This document shows, in pieces, positions 12,876 to 23,440 of a stretch of 64,000 bases of DNA. This DNA comes from Trichoplusia ni (taxonomy: Eukaryota > Arthropoda > Insecta > Lepidoptera > Noctuidae): assembly GCF_003590095.1 (NCBI RefSeq), contig NC_039488.1, forward strand, positions 11,222,001-11,286,000, in the 5' to 3' direction. Within the stretch, counting starts at the first letter, position 1. Every line of letters starts with the position of its first letter. Both the position numbers and the translations under genes were made by a program. The notes under the pieces were generated by a model, which was given only the letters and a program-made list of their open reading frames with translations, made no database searches and was not told the origin of the DNA.

Positions 12876-13052
12876 TAATAATAATATAATAAAACTTAGG
12901 AGGCTCTCGTTGGGCGTCTGCGTCAAGGGTTTGATTCAGAAAGCGGTACTTCTAGACACGGCGCGCATCGTGAGGAGGTTAATCTCTCTGGAGCCCTGAC
13001 CACCGGCAGCTTGGGCCCTGTCTCCGTTTAACTTTAAATAAAGGATATAAAA
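12876..13052 (+). pseudogene. 5'-truncated R4-type LINE, C-terminal codons and 3' UTR
   Basis: Codons 12913-12999 read GVCVKGLIQKAVLLDTARIV, then RRLISLEP and stop. This matches in position and pattern the last residues of the intact LINE ORF ending at 22541 (LLQKAVILNTCRLVRKFL). A short 3' UTR ends near ggatataaaaaaacg. A TAA-rich repeat (taataataatataataaaac) lies directly upstream at 12877-12896, as for the intact element. I infer a dead-on-arrival insertion of a related element. Confidence 0.6.
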
Positions 13053-13525
13053 AAACGAACTATTTTTTTCTGAATCGAATCCAGTCATTTTGTAGATAGG
13101 AACATGGTGCAGGGATCAGACTGATAACAAAATTTTTTAATAATCCTACAAAACCACATTCAAATTGTTTCACCCTTTAAGTATTGCGGTGCAATAGACG
13201 GGCACACACATAGAAGTCGATATTGTAACTTTCGCGATTAAGATTTATAATACTTAAACGTTTACGGAACACATTTATTTTAAAGGGATTGTCCCACTAG
13301 TTTAGCTTACGATAGCCGGTGACCATGAGTTTCAGAAGTAATCTAGTAGTGACCAATTTGTTTTGGCTATGTTTTAAATCGTTTCTATAATCTTCCAAAG
13401 CCTTCGTTCAAAAATCAGCATACTATCACCTTATCAACATAGTAGCTACAAATATTATTATATCCAACAACGGATACGGATTACCGATATTGATAATGAA
13501 GTAATTAAGCATTGACGTGTGTCAT

Positions 13526-13603
13526 CGATAATCCTATCGATATATTTTATCGATCATATTTCAATCGAATACGCAACATCACTACTGTTTGATATCGATA
13601 GTT
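13526..13603. promoter_or_regulatory. Cluster of ATCGAT/CGATA motifs
   Basis: ATCGAT occurs at about 13529, 13540, 13553 and 13595, with two TATCGATA-type cores, all within about 75 bp. Two more lie near 14083-14093. In Drosophila, TATCGATA is bound by DREF and paired CGATA by BEAF-32, at promoters and boundaries. Use of the same code here is inference. Confidence 0.3.
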
Positions 13604-13822
13604 TGACGTTTGCCCTATGCCTTAATCTCGTTTAGTAATACAATGTAAACACAAACATGTTTGTTTGAAAAATAGGTTTATTTATAAGATGGAATCGCTT
13701 GTCTTTTGAAGCATGTCTTAACTGAAGCAAAGAAATGGGTCTTATAAATCTTGCAGAGTATCTTTCTTTTACAGTAACTTACGTGAGGATGATTCATAAT
13801 TATATGATGTAACGGTTTAGTC

Positions 13823-13910
13823 ACGCGTATTTATCGGGATTGCCGCGGCGTCAGCTCATGAGTGAAGACTTCGGTTCGGAACTAGTCGGGCAATCCCGAC
13901 GAATGCGCGT
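13823..13910. mobile_element. Small palindrome-ended element (ACGCGTATTTATCGGG family)
   Basis: 88 bp whose ends are inverted copies: acgcgtatttatcgggattg on the left, and the complement of a cgggcaatcccgacgaatgc block on the right. It encloses tcagctcatgagtgaagact. Other copies or fragments: 9736-9815, 16869-16945, 28405-28493, 32619-32745, 34577-34675, 35436-35528 and 39846-39915. This is a MITE-like family of unknown superfamily. The open frame through it (to 14154) is not supported as a gene. Confidence 0.6.
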
Positions 13911-14815
13911 TTGTACATCCGTTGCATGCTCCAAATTCTTCAGAGCATTTCCCAAAATTATCATAATCGGATTCAAATCTGGAATAGCAACCATGTCCAC
14001 CGGTTTGGATCACAAATTATGCCCTTACAAATTTATCAGCAGTTATTGCTGCAGCACTACAGACGAGTTTAATTTCAATCGATTTGATATCGATCGAGGA
14101 CTCTGGAATTCGTCACTAGCACCAGTCTTTCCCGAGGTCTTTATTATATTGTAATGACGGTCATCACACTGGATCGTAACTCCGATATAATAATGATATT
14201 AAATGATATTTGGTTCGATAATACCATTTCAAGACCAAATAGATAACCGAATCAAATTAAAAAACAAAACTAAAACATTTTTTGGAGTAATACTGCTTAA
14301 TTGGCAATTGCAATTTAAGAAAACGTCATATCAATGTTCAAAAGTTGGTCCACAATTCAATGTGGTGGGTCTTTCTTTTAAAAATAAATAATATCAAGAC
14401 ACTGAAAATTATTTATGATCAGACAATTTTAAGACGTCACACATTTATTTAGTCATACAATTATTATAAAAATTGAAACTTGTATGAGAGGTGCTAATTA
14501 CCCACCCGCTTGCGCCAAAACACAATAGGTGCATTCCAAAACATCATATAGGTAACATAGAACAACTCAAATGACTCAATATGAAATGACATCGCAGAAA
14601 AGCGTTATTTTACGCCTGTAAACAAATAAATTAATCTTATCATATCTATACGAACGTCAGCCATACTCGAGCGACCGGCATATCGGCAGATTGGACCGAA
14701 ATTGATACGAAATATCTTAATCATGAAACAATTCGTTTAAACGAAACGTGGTCATAGACGTGATACCTGTAAATTATTTATTTTAGTGACAAATAAACAT
14801 ACGATTTTTAAAGTG

Positions 14816-15004
14816 GAACTTCTTTAACGGCGTTGGATTTTGTTTCCGTCGCGCGACACGCGTCCCTTTTTTGTAGTGATGGGACAGCTCTCTTAAAACT
14901 TTACAAGGGTGCGTTACGTCACGTCAGAGGGTTACTGGCAGTTCAAACTCTGACACCAGGTTGTACATCAACCGTACAATAAGACGTTAGTGTTGTGTTT
15001 TCAG
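14816..15004 (+). promoter_or_regulatory. Candidate promoter of exon 1b
   Basis: CpG-rich for this locus, with overlapping CRE/ATF-like sites ttacgtcacgtca at 14914-14926, about 85 bp before the ATG. The left part (aacttctttaacggcgttgg) also occurs in an interspersed repeat at 29689-29775 (aacttctttagcggcgttgt), so the promoter may be repeat-derived. A TCAGT initiator-like motif at 15001 would leave almost no leader. All of this is inferred. Confidence 0.3.
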
Positions 15005-15008
15005 TGTG

Positions 15009-15158
15009 ATGTTATTCAAAATGTGTATGAAGTGTTTCGTGTTAGTGCTGTGTTGTGGGAGAGTGTTGACACAGAGGCTCGACCCTGGTCCAGGATTACA
15101 TGAAATGCCAAGGAGTTCGGATACTCTGTTACCGCCGTCTGAACCGTGGCCTAATTTT
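15009..15158 (+). CDS. Receptor gene, candidate alternative first exon 1b (signal peptide)
   Basis: ATG at 15009 opens 50 codons ending AAT TTT|GTAAGT in phase 0, the phase needed to join 29535-29670. The product begins MLFKMCMKCFVLVLCCGRVL, a strong signal peptide, then a short Pro-rich linker like that of exon 1a. It does not work as an internal exon: joined at the nearest AG (15004) in phase 0 it hits TGA, and an internal hydrophobic signal would be odd. It could belong to a different gene, but no other matching acceptor exon is visible. Confidence 0.5.
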
Positions 15159-15273
15159 GTAAGTGTATTGATTGATAAAGAGCTTGATATAGAAGTGATT
15201 CTTAGAATAGGAGGCATAATAATATTAAAGTACGACGCGGCGACGGGCCTTATTTTCAAAGCAAGATAGTGCA

Positions 15274-15560
15274 TTGCACGTTAAATTGTGGGTCTGTGTT
15301 TTTAATACTCGTTTGACAGTCGTTACACATAGTAGTTAAAACACGACGTCAGTCGTAGTCGTCGTAGAGGCAGTAAGCAAGGAAAGAATGTGAAAAGTCT
15401 GACAACCACTGTTACAACGTTTAACAACCAGTCTAACCCACCAGTATCGTGTTGCGCAGGGGACGTTACCTAGGGTTGACGAGGTCAGAGGCAGTTGCTC
15501 CTGCTATATCACTGGTACTTAGCTAATTAAGGGTAGACTGGTAGCCGACCCCTACATGAT
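15274..15560 (+). repeat. 5S-derived SINE family, headless copy
   Basis: Carries the acgttaaattgtgggtc block, an internal insertion (gtcagtcgtagtcgtcgtag), the gttgctcctgctatatcact block and the tagccgacccctacatg tail. It starts about 115 bp after exon 1b. Confidence 0.65.
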
Positions 15561-16192
15561 TTCTAAAACCTACTTTTTTAATTTTGTATCCTTGAATACT
15601 ACGCATTATTTACCTAACTCTAAGTTGTATGTTTTATAAATACGTTTATTTCCTATGCAATTTCATATTGGTCAGATAATTTTGTAGATATGAAAATGAT
15701 TCAGCGATCTTGACTTGCCATTGTTGTCAGTTATTACTAGAATCTAGAATAATCACATTTGTTCTTATCGAAATCCTGATGTAAACGTTTTGATTATTTT
15801 ATTCTCGTTAAATAATACAGAAATTGGACCTACAATTGTATTATTGTTCGGAATTCCTAAATAAACCTATTTGAAAATGATTTAACAGAATAGAAACATA
15901 ACGTATTAAGTAGGTACCTAACTAATGAAATTATTACATAAAAAGTACGACTGAACTGAAATAATATTAAAACTGCAAATCAGTAATGCTTTTACAACTA
16001 CCATAATATTCTTGAAGACGTGGAACGACCCCAGATATAAAGCTCTGCTTTGTTTTGTCTCAAGTAGAATATAACTAAAAATGTGGTATACAGTTGAATC
16101 CGGTTGAAAGATATATTTCTTACAAACATTTGTAATTCGCCCACAAGAATGCTTCTAAATAGATTAACTCCATTCAACACTATGTAATCTGC

Positions 16193-16212
16193 CACACACA
16201 CACACACACACA
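16193..16212. repeat. CA microsatellite
   Basis: About ten CA units. The short reverse-strand open frame beside it begins inside this repeat and is not a gene. Confidence 0.8.
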
Positions 16213-16868
16213 TACACGCAACTGTGATCGTGTCTCTTAAAATAGATCTGAATCTATTTTAAAGTCTTTCATTCACTGAATATTAGATAACATAGGCATC
16301 TGGAAAATAAATAGTAAAAGAACTAGTCAAAAGAGGGAGACTCGTGACGATGAAGGTTCCGTTCAAATAAAAAACCGTATGAAACATTAAGAGATGTGCA
16401 ATAAGAATTGCTCATCATTGAAATTTATGACCGTATCTACTGCTGCTCACCCTCGAGTCCCTCGACTAATCAATAATAAATTTGGTATTTGTTGTTAAAT
16501 TGATAAGCTACAAAGCCCGACTGTAACAATTCATAGGATACAGTCTGATGACAGACGAACAGAAAAAAAGTGGAGCCTTAGAAATAGGGTTATGAATTAA
16601 AATAGACAAAAATAATAAGGTTTCGTTGATGATGATGATGATGATGACATTATTATGACATTTATTGGAGCACAGACAAAGGTTTCTTTTACTATCCTTG
16701 TTGTGAAAATCCTTGTGGCTAAAAAGCCTATGTGTTATGAACCATCTATGTACCCAATTTCGTCTAAATCCGTTCCGTGGTTTTTGCGTGAAAGAGTAAC
16801 AAACAGCCATGCATCTTTTATTTCGCATTTACTCGTATAATGCTGGCAGGAGTCCTTAGCCCGATTTA

Positions 16869-16945
16869 TAATTGTTACCCGGATAGCCCGACTAGTTTAG
16901 GACCCACCAACCGGAGTCGTTAATGACGAGATAACGCCTTAGCGG
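16869..16945. repeat. Fragment of the ACGCGTATTTATCGGG family
   Basis: Contains gatagcccgactagtttagg and the cggagtcgttaatgacgaga block typical of this family. Both ends are degraded. Confidence 0.5.
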
Positions 16946-17564
16946 GGTTCTATTCGTCCGAGTCGATTTGAAACTGACATTTTTTTTAAATATGTTTTTT
17001 TTTTCATTTTTTGATCATATCATCATTTATTTCATTTGACATAAATAAATAAATGGATGAAAAAAAAATCCAAGACAGTTACAGCCTATTTTGTAAATAA
17101 GTTTCCTCCCACGCAAAACTTTTTTCAGCTCTTGAACTTTTGTATGGCGTGACTATTTTTGGGATGAACCTATTCTTATTCTTATTTATTCCGATGCACA
17201 CTAAAATACTTTTAAATATTCTTTGCTCTATTTAAAACTGCTGGCTGGGTTGATGGTGAAAACGTTCACCATCAAGGAATAAACAATCACATATGAAATT
17301 CGAAACGGAAACAAATAGTGTCCAAAAGAAATTTTGCCCAGACAAAGGCTTTTCCGGATAATAACCCGCTTTTACATGTACCGGATAACTGGTATCAGAG
17401 TTTCCGGAACGTGTGTTTCTTTCCTTTTACGTCAATGAGACGACATTTTATTCATTTACATGCATTATTCTTATCAAACTCTTGATTTCTCAATGTATAG
17501 CGTTATTCATCAAAATTGTTTTTTTTATAAACCCTGGGAGCATACCGCGACATTGTGTTGCTTG

Positions 17565-17612
17565 TGTGGAAAAGAGAGGCCGCTCTACGCCGTCTACGTA
17601 TAGCGTTTTCAC
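17565..17612. repeat. Recurring ~52-bp palindrome, copy
   Basis: tgtggaaaagagaggccgct, then an arm ending in tagcgttttcactcttc. About 30 bp later comes the accessory motif atggtagaccctct, also seen after the copy at 26252 (gtggtaggccctct) and, in altered form, after 59300 (gtggtagagggt). Confidence 0.55.
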
Positions 17613-18189
17613 TCTTCAACAACCATAATATTATTACTTTACGATGTGATGGTAGACCCTCTAGTAATAGTTATAATGCATGAATTCAAACAAACGAAGG
17701 GATTCTGCCATCATTATAATTTTTTCCACCATTCAAACACACTTCAATTTTTCGCATTCTAGAAGTATAAAGTGTTTCTTAATTTAAAACCAACCCGATG
17801 TAGCATCTTAGTATGGTATAATAAGCATATTTACCAAATTCTGACAAACAACGTTACATCTTTCGTTACAACAATTTTTCTGAGACATACATCTGTTTCC
17901 AATCCCCATCAGAGTAATATTAAAAGGAACATACTTATAATTTGTTTCTACGTATCTTGTAATACACATCTCATTAAACCCATTATATCGGCTACACTCT
18001 TTGTTGTTCTTGTAACGGAAAATGTAAACATGGGATCTTGAATATATATTCATGATGAACGTTGAACGCAAAACAAACAGCCCTACAGGCCTGGCTACAG
18101 CAGGGGATTCAATATTCTTTGTTTTGTGTTAACAACAACACTGATTTTGGTACAAATAATTGTTGTATTGCAAGCTTTTTCTGTTCCTG

Positions 18190-18213
18190 TAATAATAATA
18201 ATAATAATAATAA
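18190..18213 (+). repeat. TAA repeat at the 5' boundary of the R4-type LINE
   Basis: Eight TAA units immediately before the GC-rich element start (gccccccaaaatcc at 18214). R4/Dong-type LINEs are known to insert in TAA repeats, so this is the likely target site. Confidence 0.7.
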
Positions 18214-18332
18214 GCCCCCCAAAATCCTTTCCTAACGTCCGAGCTGAACATCGAGCTCACGTGGGGGGCGGACACGCGTACAGTACTCATGTACTAAAAA
18301 CTTACGCGGCTAAACAGGAAAGGTAACCCTAT

Positions 18333-21300
18333 ATGGAGATGAGTAGTAAAAGAGTTTATGATTTGCGGTCGCTTCCCGGGGGTCGCCGGGGCACATCTGG
18401 AGCCGATGCTGGATGTCACAGCATGCGGACCATCGGCGGTGAGGGGCTGAGCAGGCGGGCTTCTCCCGAAAAAAATATTACAGCCGGTCGTCGTGTTCTG
18501 AGCAAGCGGGCTCACGACGTAGAAGTTACAGCTGACCTTTCAGGTGATGATACGCGTTCTCTGTTTTCTTCCGTTCCTTCAACTCGCCCTTCATATATGA
18601 CAAGAAGCCTATCTTCTTCGAGCGTACTTGATAGTGTTGCGCAAGAGGTCACTTTTGACCACGACCTTGCACCCATTACAAGTGTTTCTACAAAGCGCAG
18701 ACGATGGACGTCCGAAATGAACGAGTTCATATTGCGCACCTACCTTTATTTAACTTTATTAGATACAGACAAAAGAACTTACCTTGAACCTCTTCACCTT
18801 AAATTCATTGAAAAATTTCCTAGTATGCAGGTTAGTAAACAAAGAGTTGGAGATCAACGTAGAGCCATTACAAGAAACAAACTTTTGCCGCAACACATTA
18901 TTGATAGAATATACGATGATGTTAAACAAGAACTTCAACAAACACAGAGTAATATCATTGCCTCAGCTACACATACACCACCCCATGAACACTTAACACG
19001 GATTCCAGAGATGAGTAGTACACAAAACACAACACAGAGTCGTATGAGATGGACTAATGAGTATAATGAGGCTATCATGCGGGCGTACTATAGAGTAACA
19101 GCACTAGGCACTAATGAAACCGCATATCGTAAACCCATGCACCATGATTTTATTAATAGGTACCCCGCTCTAGCACATTTAAGTGAACAACGGATAGCAG
19201 ATCAGAGGAGAGCTATATTAAATAATAAATATATTAGTGATATTAGATTAAATTTGTTGAAGTTAGAAGTATCTGCAGAATTAGGAATAAATAATAATGG
19301 CACAAGTAATTCTGTTGAAACTATTAATCCACCCAATTATTTTGACAGTAATTCTCAGTTAGCTCACTATACTGTAGCAGAACTTCCATTAGCACCAGAT
19401 TTATCTCAGTCCAGTCCAACTCAGACGGAATCTATCACACAAGCACTGCAGGACAGTCGTAACCTAGAAATAGATGAGACATTTCAACAGGCTATTCTTT
19501 TTTATAAAAATACTGATCCCACTAAAAGAGTATACATCCCCAAACAAAAACCATCTAAAAACTTAGCACGTATTACTGGTTACCTCAATCACATAATTAT
19601 ACCTGAACATGTTGGAGTAGATACAGATTTTTTCACACTACAGACTGTGATATACAGTGCAGCATGGACTGCAGCTAAAGTTAACGGAAGCAAAATAGCG
19701 CTTGAACCATCAGAAAATCTTAGTGATAGTAGAAAAGAACATAAGCCTAAATGGCAAAAACGCATGGAACGTAAAATTAATAACCTACGATCTAAGATAG
19801 GACGAGTCACTCAATTTGTAAACGGAAATAGAAGTAGAAAAATAGTCACACATTTCAATAATATTATTAAGCATTATAAAACACACACTATTCATGAAGA
19901 GCCTAATACACAAGCAGCACACGTTTTAGATACGTTAAAGCAAAAACTTTCCGTTGTATCAGGCCGACTTCAGAGGTATACAGCATGTACGCTAAGAAAG
20001 CAGCAGAACCTTCAGTTCACCAATAATGAAAAAAGTTTTTACCGTAATGTAAGAAAAACAACATCTAACTTCCAGCAAAACACAGTAAGTAACAACCCGG
20101 ATCTAGAGTCTTTACAAAATTTTTGGTCAAAAATCTGGGAGAACCCAGCTCTTCATAATGACCAAGCTAATTGGATTCAGACGGAAGCAGCAAATACCAA
20201 TAAAAACACCCCAGATATGGTATTTGAAAATATAAGACCAGAAATATTTCATAAAGTGCTTACCCGTCTACATAATTGGAAAGCCCCTGGGTCCGATTAT
20301 ATCCATAGTTACTGGTATAAAAAATTTACGTCAGTCCATTGTTATTTATGCAATTTTATAAATAGGTTTATTCAGGATCCCAGCCTCATACCAAGTTACA
20401 TGACAGCAGGCACTACTTACATGTTACCGAAAGATAGTAGTGACCTAACTAACCCAGCGAAATATAGACCCATCACTTGCCTACAGACCTTGTATAAAAT
20501 AGTGACATCCTGCCTGGCTGAAGCTATATATGACCACGTTGATGCAAATAATATCCTAGCAGAACAGCAGAAAGGGTGTCGCAAGTTTAGCCAAGGCTGT
20601 AAGGAACAATTAATCATAGATTCTATAGTATTAAATAAAGTCCATAAAACTAAATCTGATCTGTATAGTATGTATATTGACTATAAGAAAGCTTACGATT
20701 CCGTACCTCATTCGTGGCTGGTCAAAGTCTTACAATTATATAAAATCCATCCCAAAATTATAGTTTTTCTTGAAAACTTAATGTCCAATTGGACTACGGT
20801 TGTTAGGCTTACTACAGCAACCGGAACAATGGTAACTAACCCTATTAAAATACAGCGAGGCATCTTTCAAGGGGATGCCCTAAGTCCATTGTGGTTTTGT
20901 CTTGCTTTAAATCCTCTATCTAACTTATTAAACTCGACTGGATTCGGAATACCTCTCACTCACACTGAAGCTACGCAGACAGTAAAAATTGAATTAAATC
21001 ATTTGTTATATATGGACGACATTAAGCTATATGCTAAAAGTGAAAGTGAACTAGAGGAATTAGCTAAACTAACAGAACAGTTCACAAGTGATATTAAAAT
21101 GGAATTTGGTATAGATAAGTGTAAAATTAATTCAATTAAAGCAGGGCAAAACTATCAACATCATTACACCTTAGCAAATTTAGAACTAATAGAACCATTG
21201 GAAGCACATGATACATACAAATATTTAGGATATAGTCAGGCATCTCAGATAAAATACAAAGAAACTAAATGTAAGCTAAAGCAACAGTTTCAACATAGAC

Positions 21301-22541
21301 TAAACGTTATTTTACGGACAAATCTTAACTCCCGAAATACAATTAAAGCTATTAACACCTTCACTATCCCTGTATTAACTTATTCTTTTGGAGTAATAAA
21401 TTGGACCAAATCGGATCTTAAAGAACTACAACGAAAAATAAATACGAGCTTAACTAAATTCCGTAAAAACCACCCTAGATCCTGTTTGCAAAGACTCACA
21501 CTGCCACGAAAAGAAGGCGGTAGAGGTCTAATTGATATTTTAAATTTACATAGTAGACAGATTACAACACTCAGACAGTATTTCTTTGCAAAAGCTGAGT
21601 CTTCTATGCTCCACAAATTAATTGTTTGTAATGATAAACAGCTAACACCGTTAAACTTAAAGGACCCCTTAGAACAGAAAAATGAGAAGCAACTAGATAA
21701 CAAAACTAAGATTCTAGAATGGAACCAGAAGTCCCTACACGGAAGACATCGCCAAGACCTTTGCCAAGTTAATGTCGACAAAGAGGCGTCGAACGCGTGG
21801 CTGAGTCGAGGCGAACTCTTCCCGGAGACTGAAGGATTCATAATAGCAATCCAAGATCAGGTTATAGAAACTAGGAATTACAGGAGATACATAATAAAGA
21901 ATTTAGTTAATGACAGATGTAGAAAATGCAATAGTGCGTCGGAAACGATCCAACATATAACAGGTGCATGTAAGTCAATAGCCCAGACCGATTATAAACA
22001 CAGACATGACCAAGTGGCCAATGTCATTCACCAAAAGTTAGCTTACCAGTATAAATTTGTTGATTCCATAGTTCCTTATTACAAATATAACCCGGACACG
22101 GTATTAGAAAACTCCACGACAAAACTTTATTTTGATCGAGCCATTCTCACCGATAGGACTATTCACTTTAATAGACCAGATATTACGCTTATTAATAAAG
22201 CAAATAAAACAGGGTATCTTATAGATATTGCAGTGCCAAACACTCATAATCTGCAGTCCACCATAGCAGACAAATTGGCTAAGTATACCGAACTTAGAGA
22301 TGAAATAACGCGAATTTGGCACCTGCAAAAAGTTACGATAGTTCCTATAGTATTGTCCACAACAGGAGTGATACCCTGCCAACTATACCAGTCCCTCAAA
22401 ACTTTAAATTTAGTTCCGAACACATACCATCTATTGCAAAAAGCAGTCATATTAAATACATGTAGACTAGTCCGTAAATTCCTGCAGTGTGAGTCTGATA
22501 GCTCACAACACAACACTAACACACAATCAGCTATTCACTAA
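18333..22541 (+). CDS. R4/Dong-type non-LTR retrotransposon ORF, apparently intact
   Basis: 1402 residues. The N-terminus carries two tandem Myb/SANT-like modules (about residues 121-200 and 236-315), both with RWT near the start and QRR further on (QRVGDQRRAI and QRIADQRRAI); these probably bind DNA. The reverse transcriptase spans about 620-900, with FQGDALSPLWF and the catalytic LLYMDD at about 890-895. A zinc knuckle CRKC-x8-H-x4-C lies near 1196-1213. A restriction-like endonuclease follows, with RPDITLI near 1280 and LIDIAVP near 1297. The single ORF, YMDD box and RLE place it in the R2/R4 superfamily; TAA flanks favour R4/Dong. It acts by target-primed reverse transcription. No stop or frameshift is seen, so it may be recent. 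The 5' leader is 18214-18332 and the 3' UTR runs to about 22643. Confidence 0.9.
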   Translation: MEMSSKRVYDLRSLPGGRRGTSGADAGCHSMRTIGGEGLSRRASPEKNITAGRRVLSKRAHDVEVTADLSGDDTRSLFSSVPSTRPSYMTRSLSSSSVLDSVAQEVTFDHDLAPITSVSTKRRRWTSEMNEFILRTYLYLTLLDTDKRTYLEPLHLKFIEKFPSMQVSKQRVGDQRRAITRNKLLPQHIIDRIYDDVKQELQQTQSNIIASATHTPPHEHLTRIPEMSSTQNTTQSRMRWTNEYNEAIMRAYYRVTALGTNETAYRKPMHHDFINRYPALAHLSEQRIADQRRAILNNKYISDIRLNLLKLEVSAELGINNNGTSNSVETINPPNYFDSNSQLAHYTVAELPLAPDLSQSSPTQTESITQALQDSRNLEIDETFQQAILFYKNTDPTKRVYIPKQKPSKNLARITGYLNHIIIPEHVGVDTDFFTLQTVIYSAAWTAAKVNGSKIALEPSENLSDSRKEHKPKWQKRMERKINNLRSKIGRVTQFVNGNRSRKIVTHFNNIIKHYKTHTIHEEPNTQAAHVLDTLKQKLSVVSGRLQRYTACTLRKQQNLQFTNNEKSFYRNVRKTTSNFQQNTVSNNPDLESLQNFWSKIWENPALHNDQANWIQTEAANTNKNTPDMVFENIRPEIFHKVLTRLHNWKAPGSDYIHSYWYKKFTSVHCYLCNFINRFIQDPSLIPSYMTAGTTYMLPKDSSDLTNPAKYRPITCLQTLYKIVTSCLAEAIYDHVDANNILAEQQKGCRKFSQGCKEQLIIDSIVLNKVHKTKSDLYSMYIDYKKAYDSVPHSWLVKVLQLYKIHPKIIVFLENLMSNWTTVVRLTTATGTMVTNPIKIQRGIFQGDALSPLWFCLALNPLSNLLNSTGFGIPLTHTEATQTVKIELNHLLYMDDIKLYAKSESELEELAKLTEQFTSDIKMEFGIDKCKINSIKAGQNYQHHYTLANLELIEPLEAHDTYKYLGYSQASQIKYKETKCKLKQQFQHRLNVILRTNLNSRNTIKAINTFTIPVLTYSFGVINWTKSDLKELQRKINTSLTKFRKNHPRSCLQRLTLPRKEGGRGLIDILNLHSRQITTLRQYFFAKAESSMLHKLIVCNDKQLTPLNLKDPLEQKNEKQLDNKTKILEWNQKSLHGRHRQDLCQVNVDKEASNAWLSRGELFPETEGFIIAIQDQVIETRNYRRYIIKNLVNDRCRKCNSASETIQHITGACKSIAQTDYKHRHDQVANVIHQKLAYQYKFVDSIVPYYKYNPDTVLENSTTKLYFDRAILTDRTIHFNRPDITLINKANKTGYLIDIAVPNTHNLQSTIADKLAKYTELRDEITRIWHLQKVTIVPIVLSTTGVIPCQLYQSLKTLNLVPNTYHLLQKAVILNTCRLVRKFLQCESDSSQHNTNTQSAIH

Positions 22542-22658
22542 TGTATTTTCTTAAATTTAATTTATACTGATGGTGACTTGGCTTAGGCCCGTACCATCAG
22601 GTCTTCCGGCGGTTATCGCCGAGAAATGTAAACATTTAACGAAAATAATAATAATAAT

Positions 22659-23440
22659 CGCCCCTCGGGGCGAGTCGTTATCTCATCATGGGAATAACGC
22701 AAGACCAGAGGGAATATTAGTATGCTTTTTCAAACCTTGAGATATAAATAAAAAATGTATCTGAAGGTCTATGTAGGAGCATACATCCGCAGGGCAGCTT
22801 GTGGCGAGCTGTTTGTGAGTAGCGACACAACGGAACCTGAATGCCCCAGGGGGTCACTCTTTATGGGGACTCCCAGCTCTTTCTTGCCTTAACTGGCTGG
22901 CTAGAGAGGGGTCGCTAGAGCTATATGCTCGGGGGTGGAAGTGTCTAATGGCGTAATAACGAGGAAACCCGCTCCGGGTCCGTGACCCGCGATGGTGAAA
23001 TCGGTGTCGCACCTCTCTACACCCCTAGCCGCTCGCACTGGTGTTGCCCACCTGCTGTCAATCGTGACGGTATTATAGGGGGCCCATCTAGTGAGCGGCG
23101 AGTCACCGCCTGCCTAATTGTTTGCATCACCATGTGTAAAAAGGCAGATGCCATAGTTCTCCGAATAATTTTAAGGAACTGGTCCACTTAACATGTCATA
23201 TATATATAATAGCCTATTTAGTTTTACATACATATTGCAATAGTTTTGCATCTACTTTGGATTTTTCATCTCTGTTCTCCCATAGAGCGGAGGTGAATTA
23301 TCCCTAGTAGATGCCCCATCACATTGTATATTAAAGTTCTCAAGAAGGCCTCTGTGCGTTGGACCTGTGTCCCCGTTCACGCCTTTAAAAAGGACCGGGT
23401 CTCTTCTCTTGAAGTTAACCCGTGAATGAAAAGAGATACA
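22659..23440 (+). mobile_element. TAA-bounded non-coding segment beside the LINE
   Basis: Lies between two TAA runs (22644-22658 and 23441-23462). It starts with the hairpin cgcccctcggggcg and ends aaaagagatacaaa. It is GC-richer than its surroundings and has no convincing ORF; the 69-codon frame at 22982 is unsupported. It may be a non-autonomous or 5'-truncated relative of the LINE, sharing its target preference. Its relation to the LINE cannot be settled by eye. Confidence 0.45.

Noticed and set aside
13840..14154. 104-codon plus-strand frame
   Set aside because: It starts inside a small palindromic element and has no splice or homology support; the ATCGAT-rich end is not coding-like.
15005..15158. 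Exon 1b as an internal exon following exon 1a
   Set aside because: Joining at the AG ending at 15004 in phase 0 hits a TGA. The in-frame alternative at 14991 has a poor acceptor and would bury a signal peptide inside the protein.
22982..23191. 69-codon frame after the LINE
   Set aside because: Non-ATG start, GC-driven openness, no family features; treated as part of the TAA-bounded non-coding segment.
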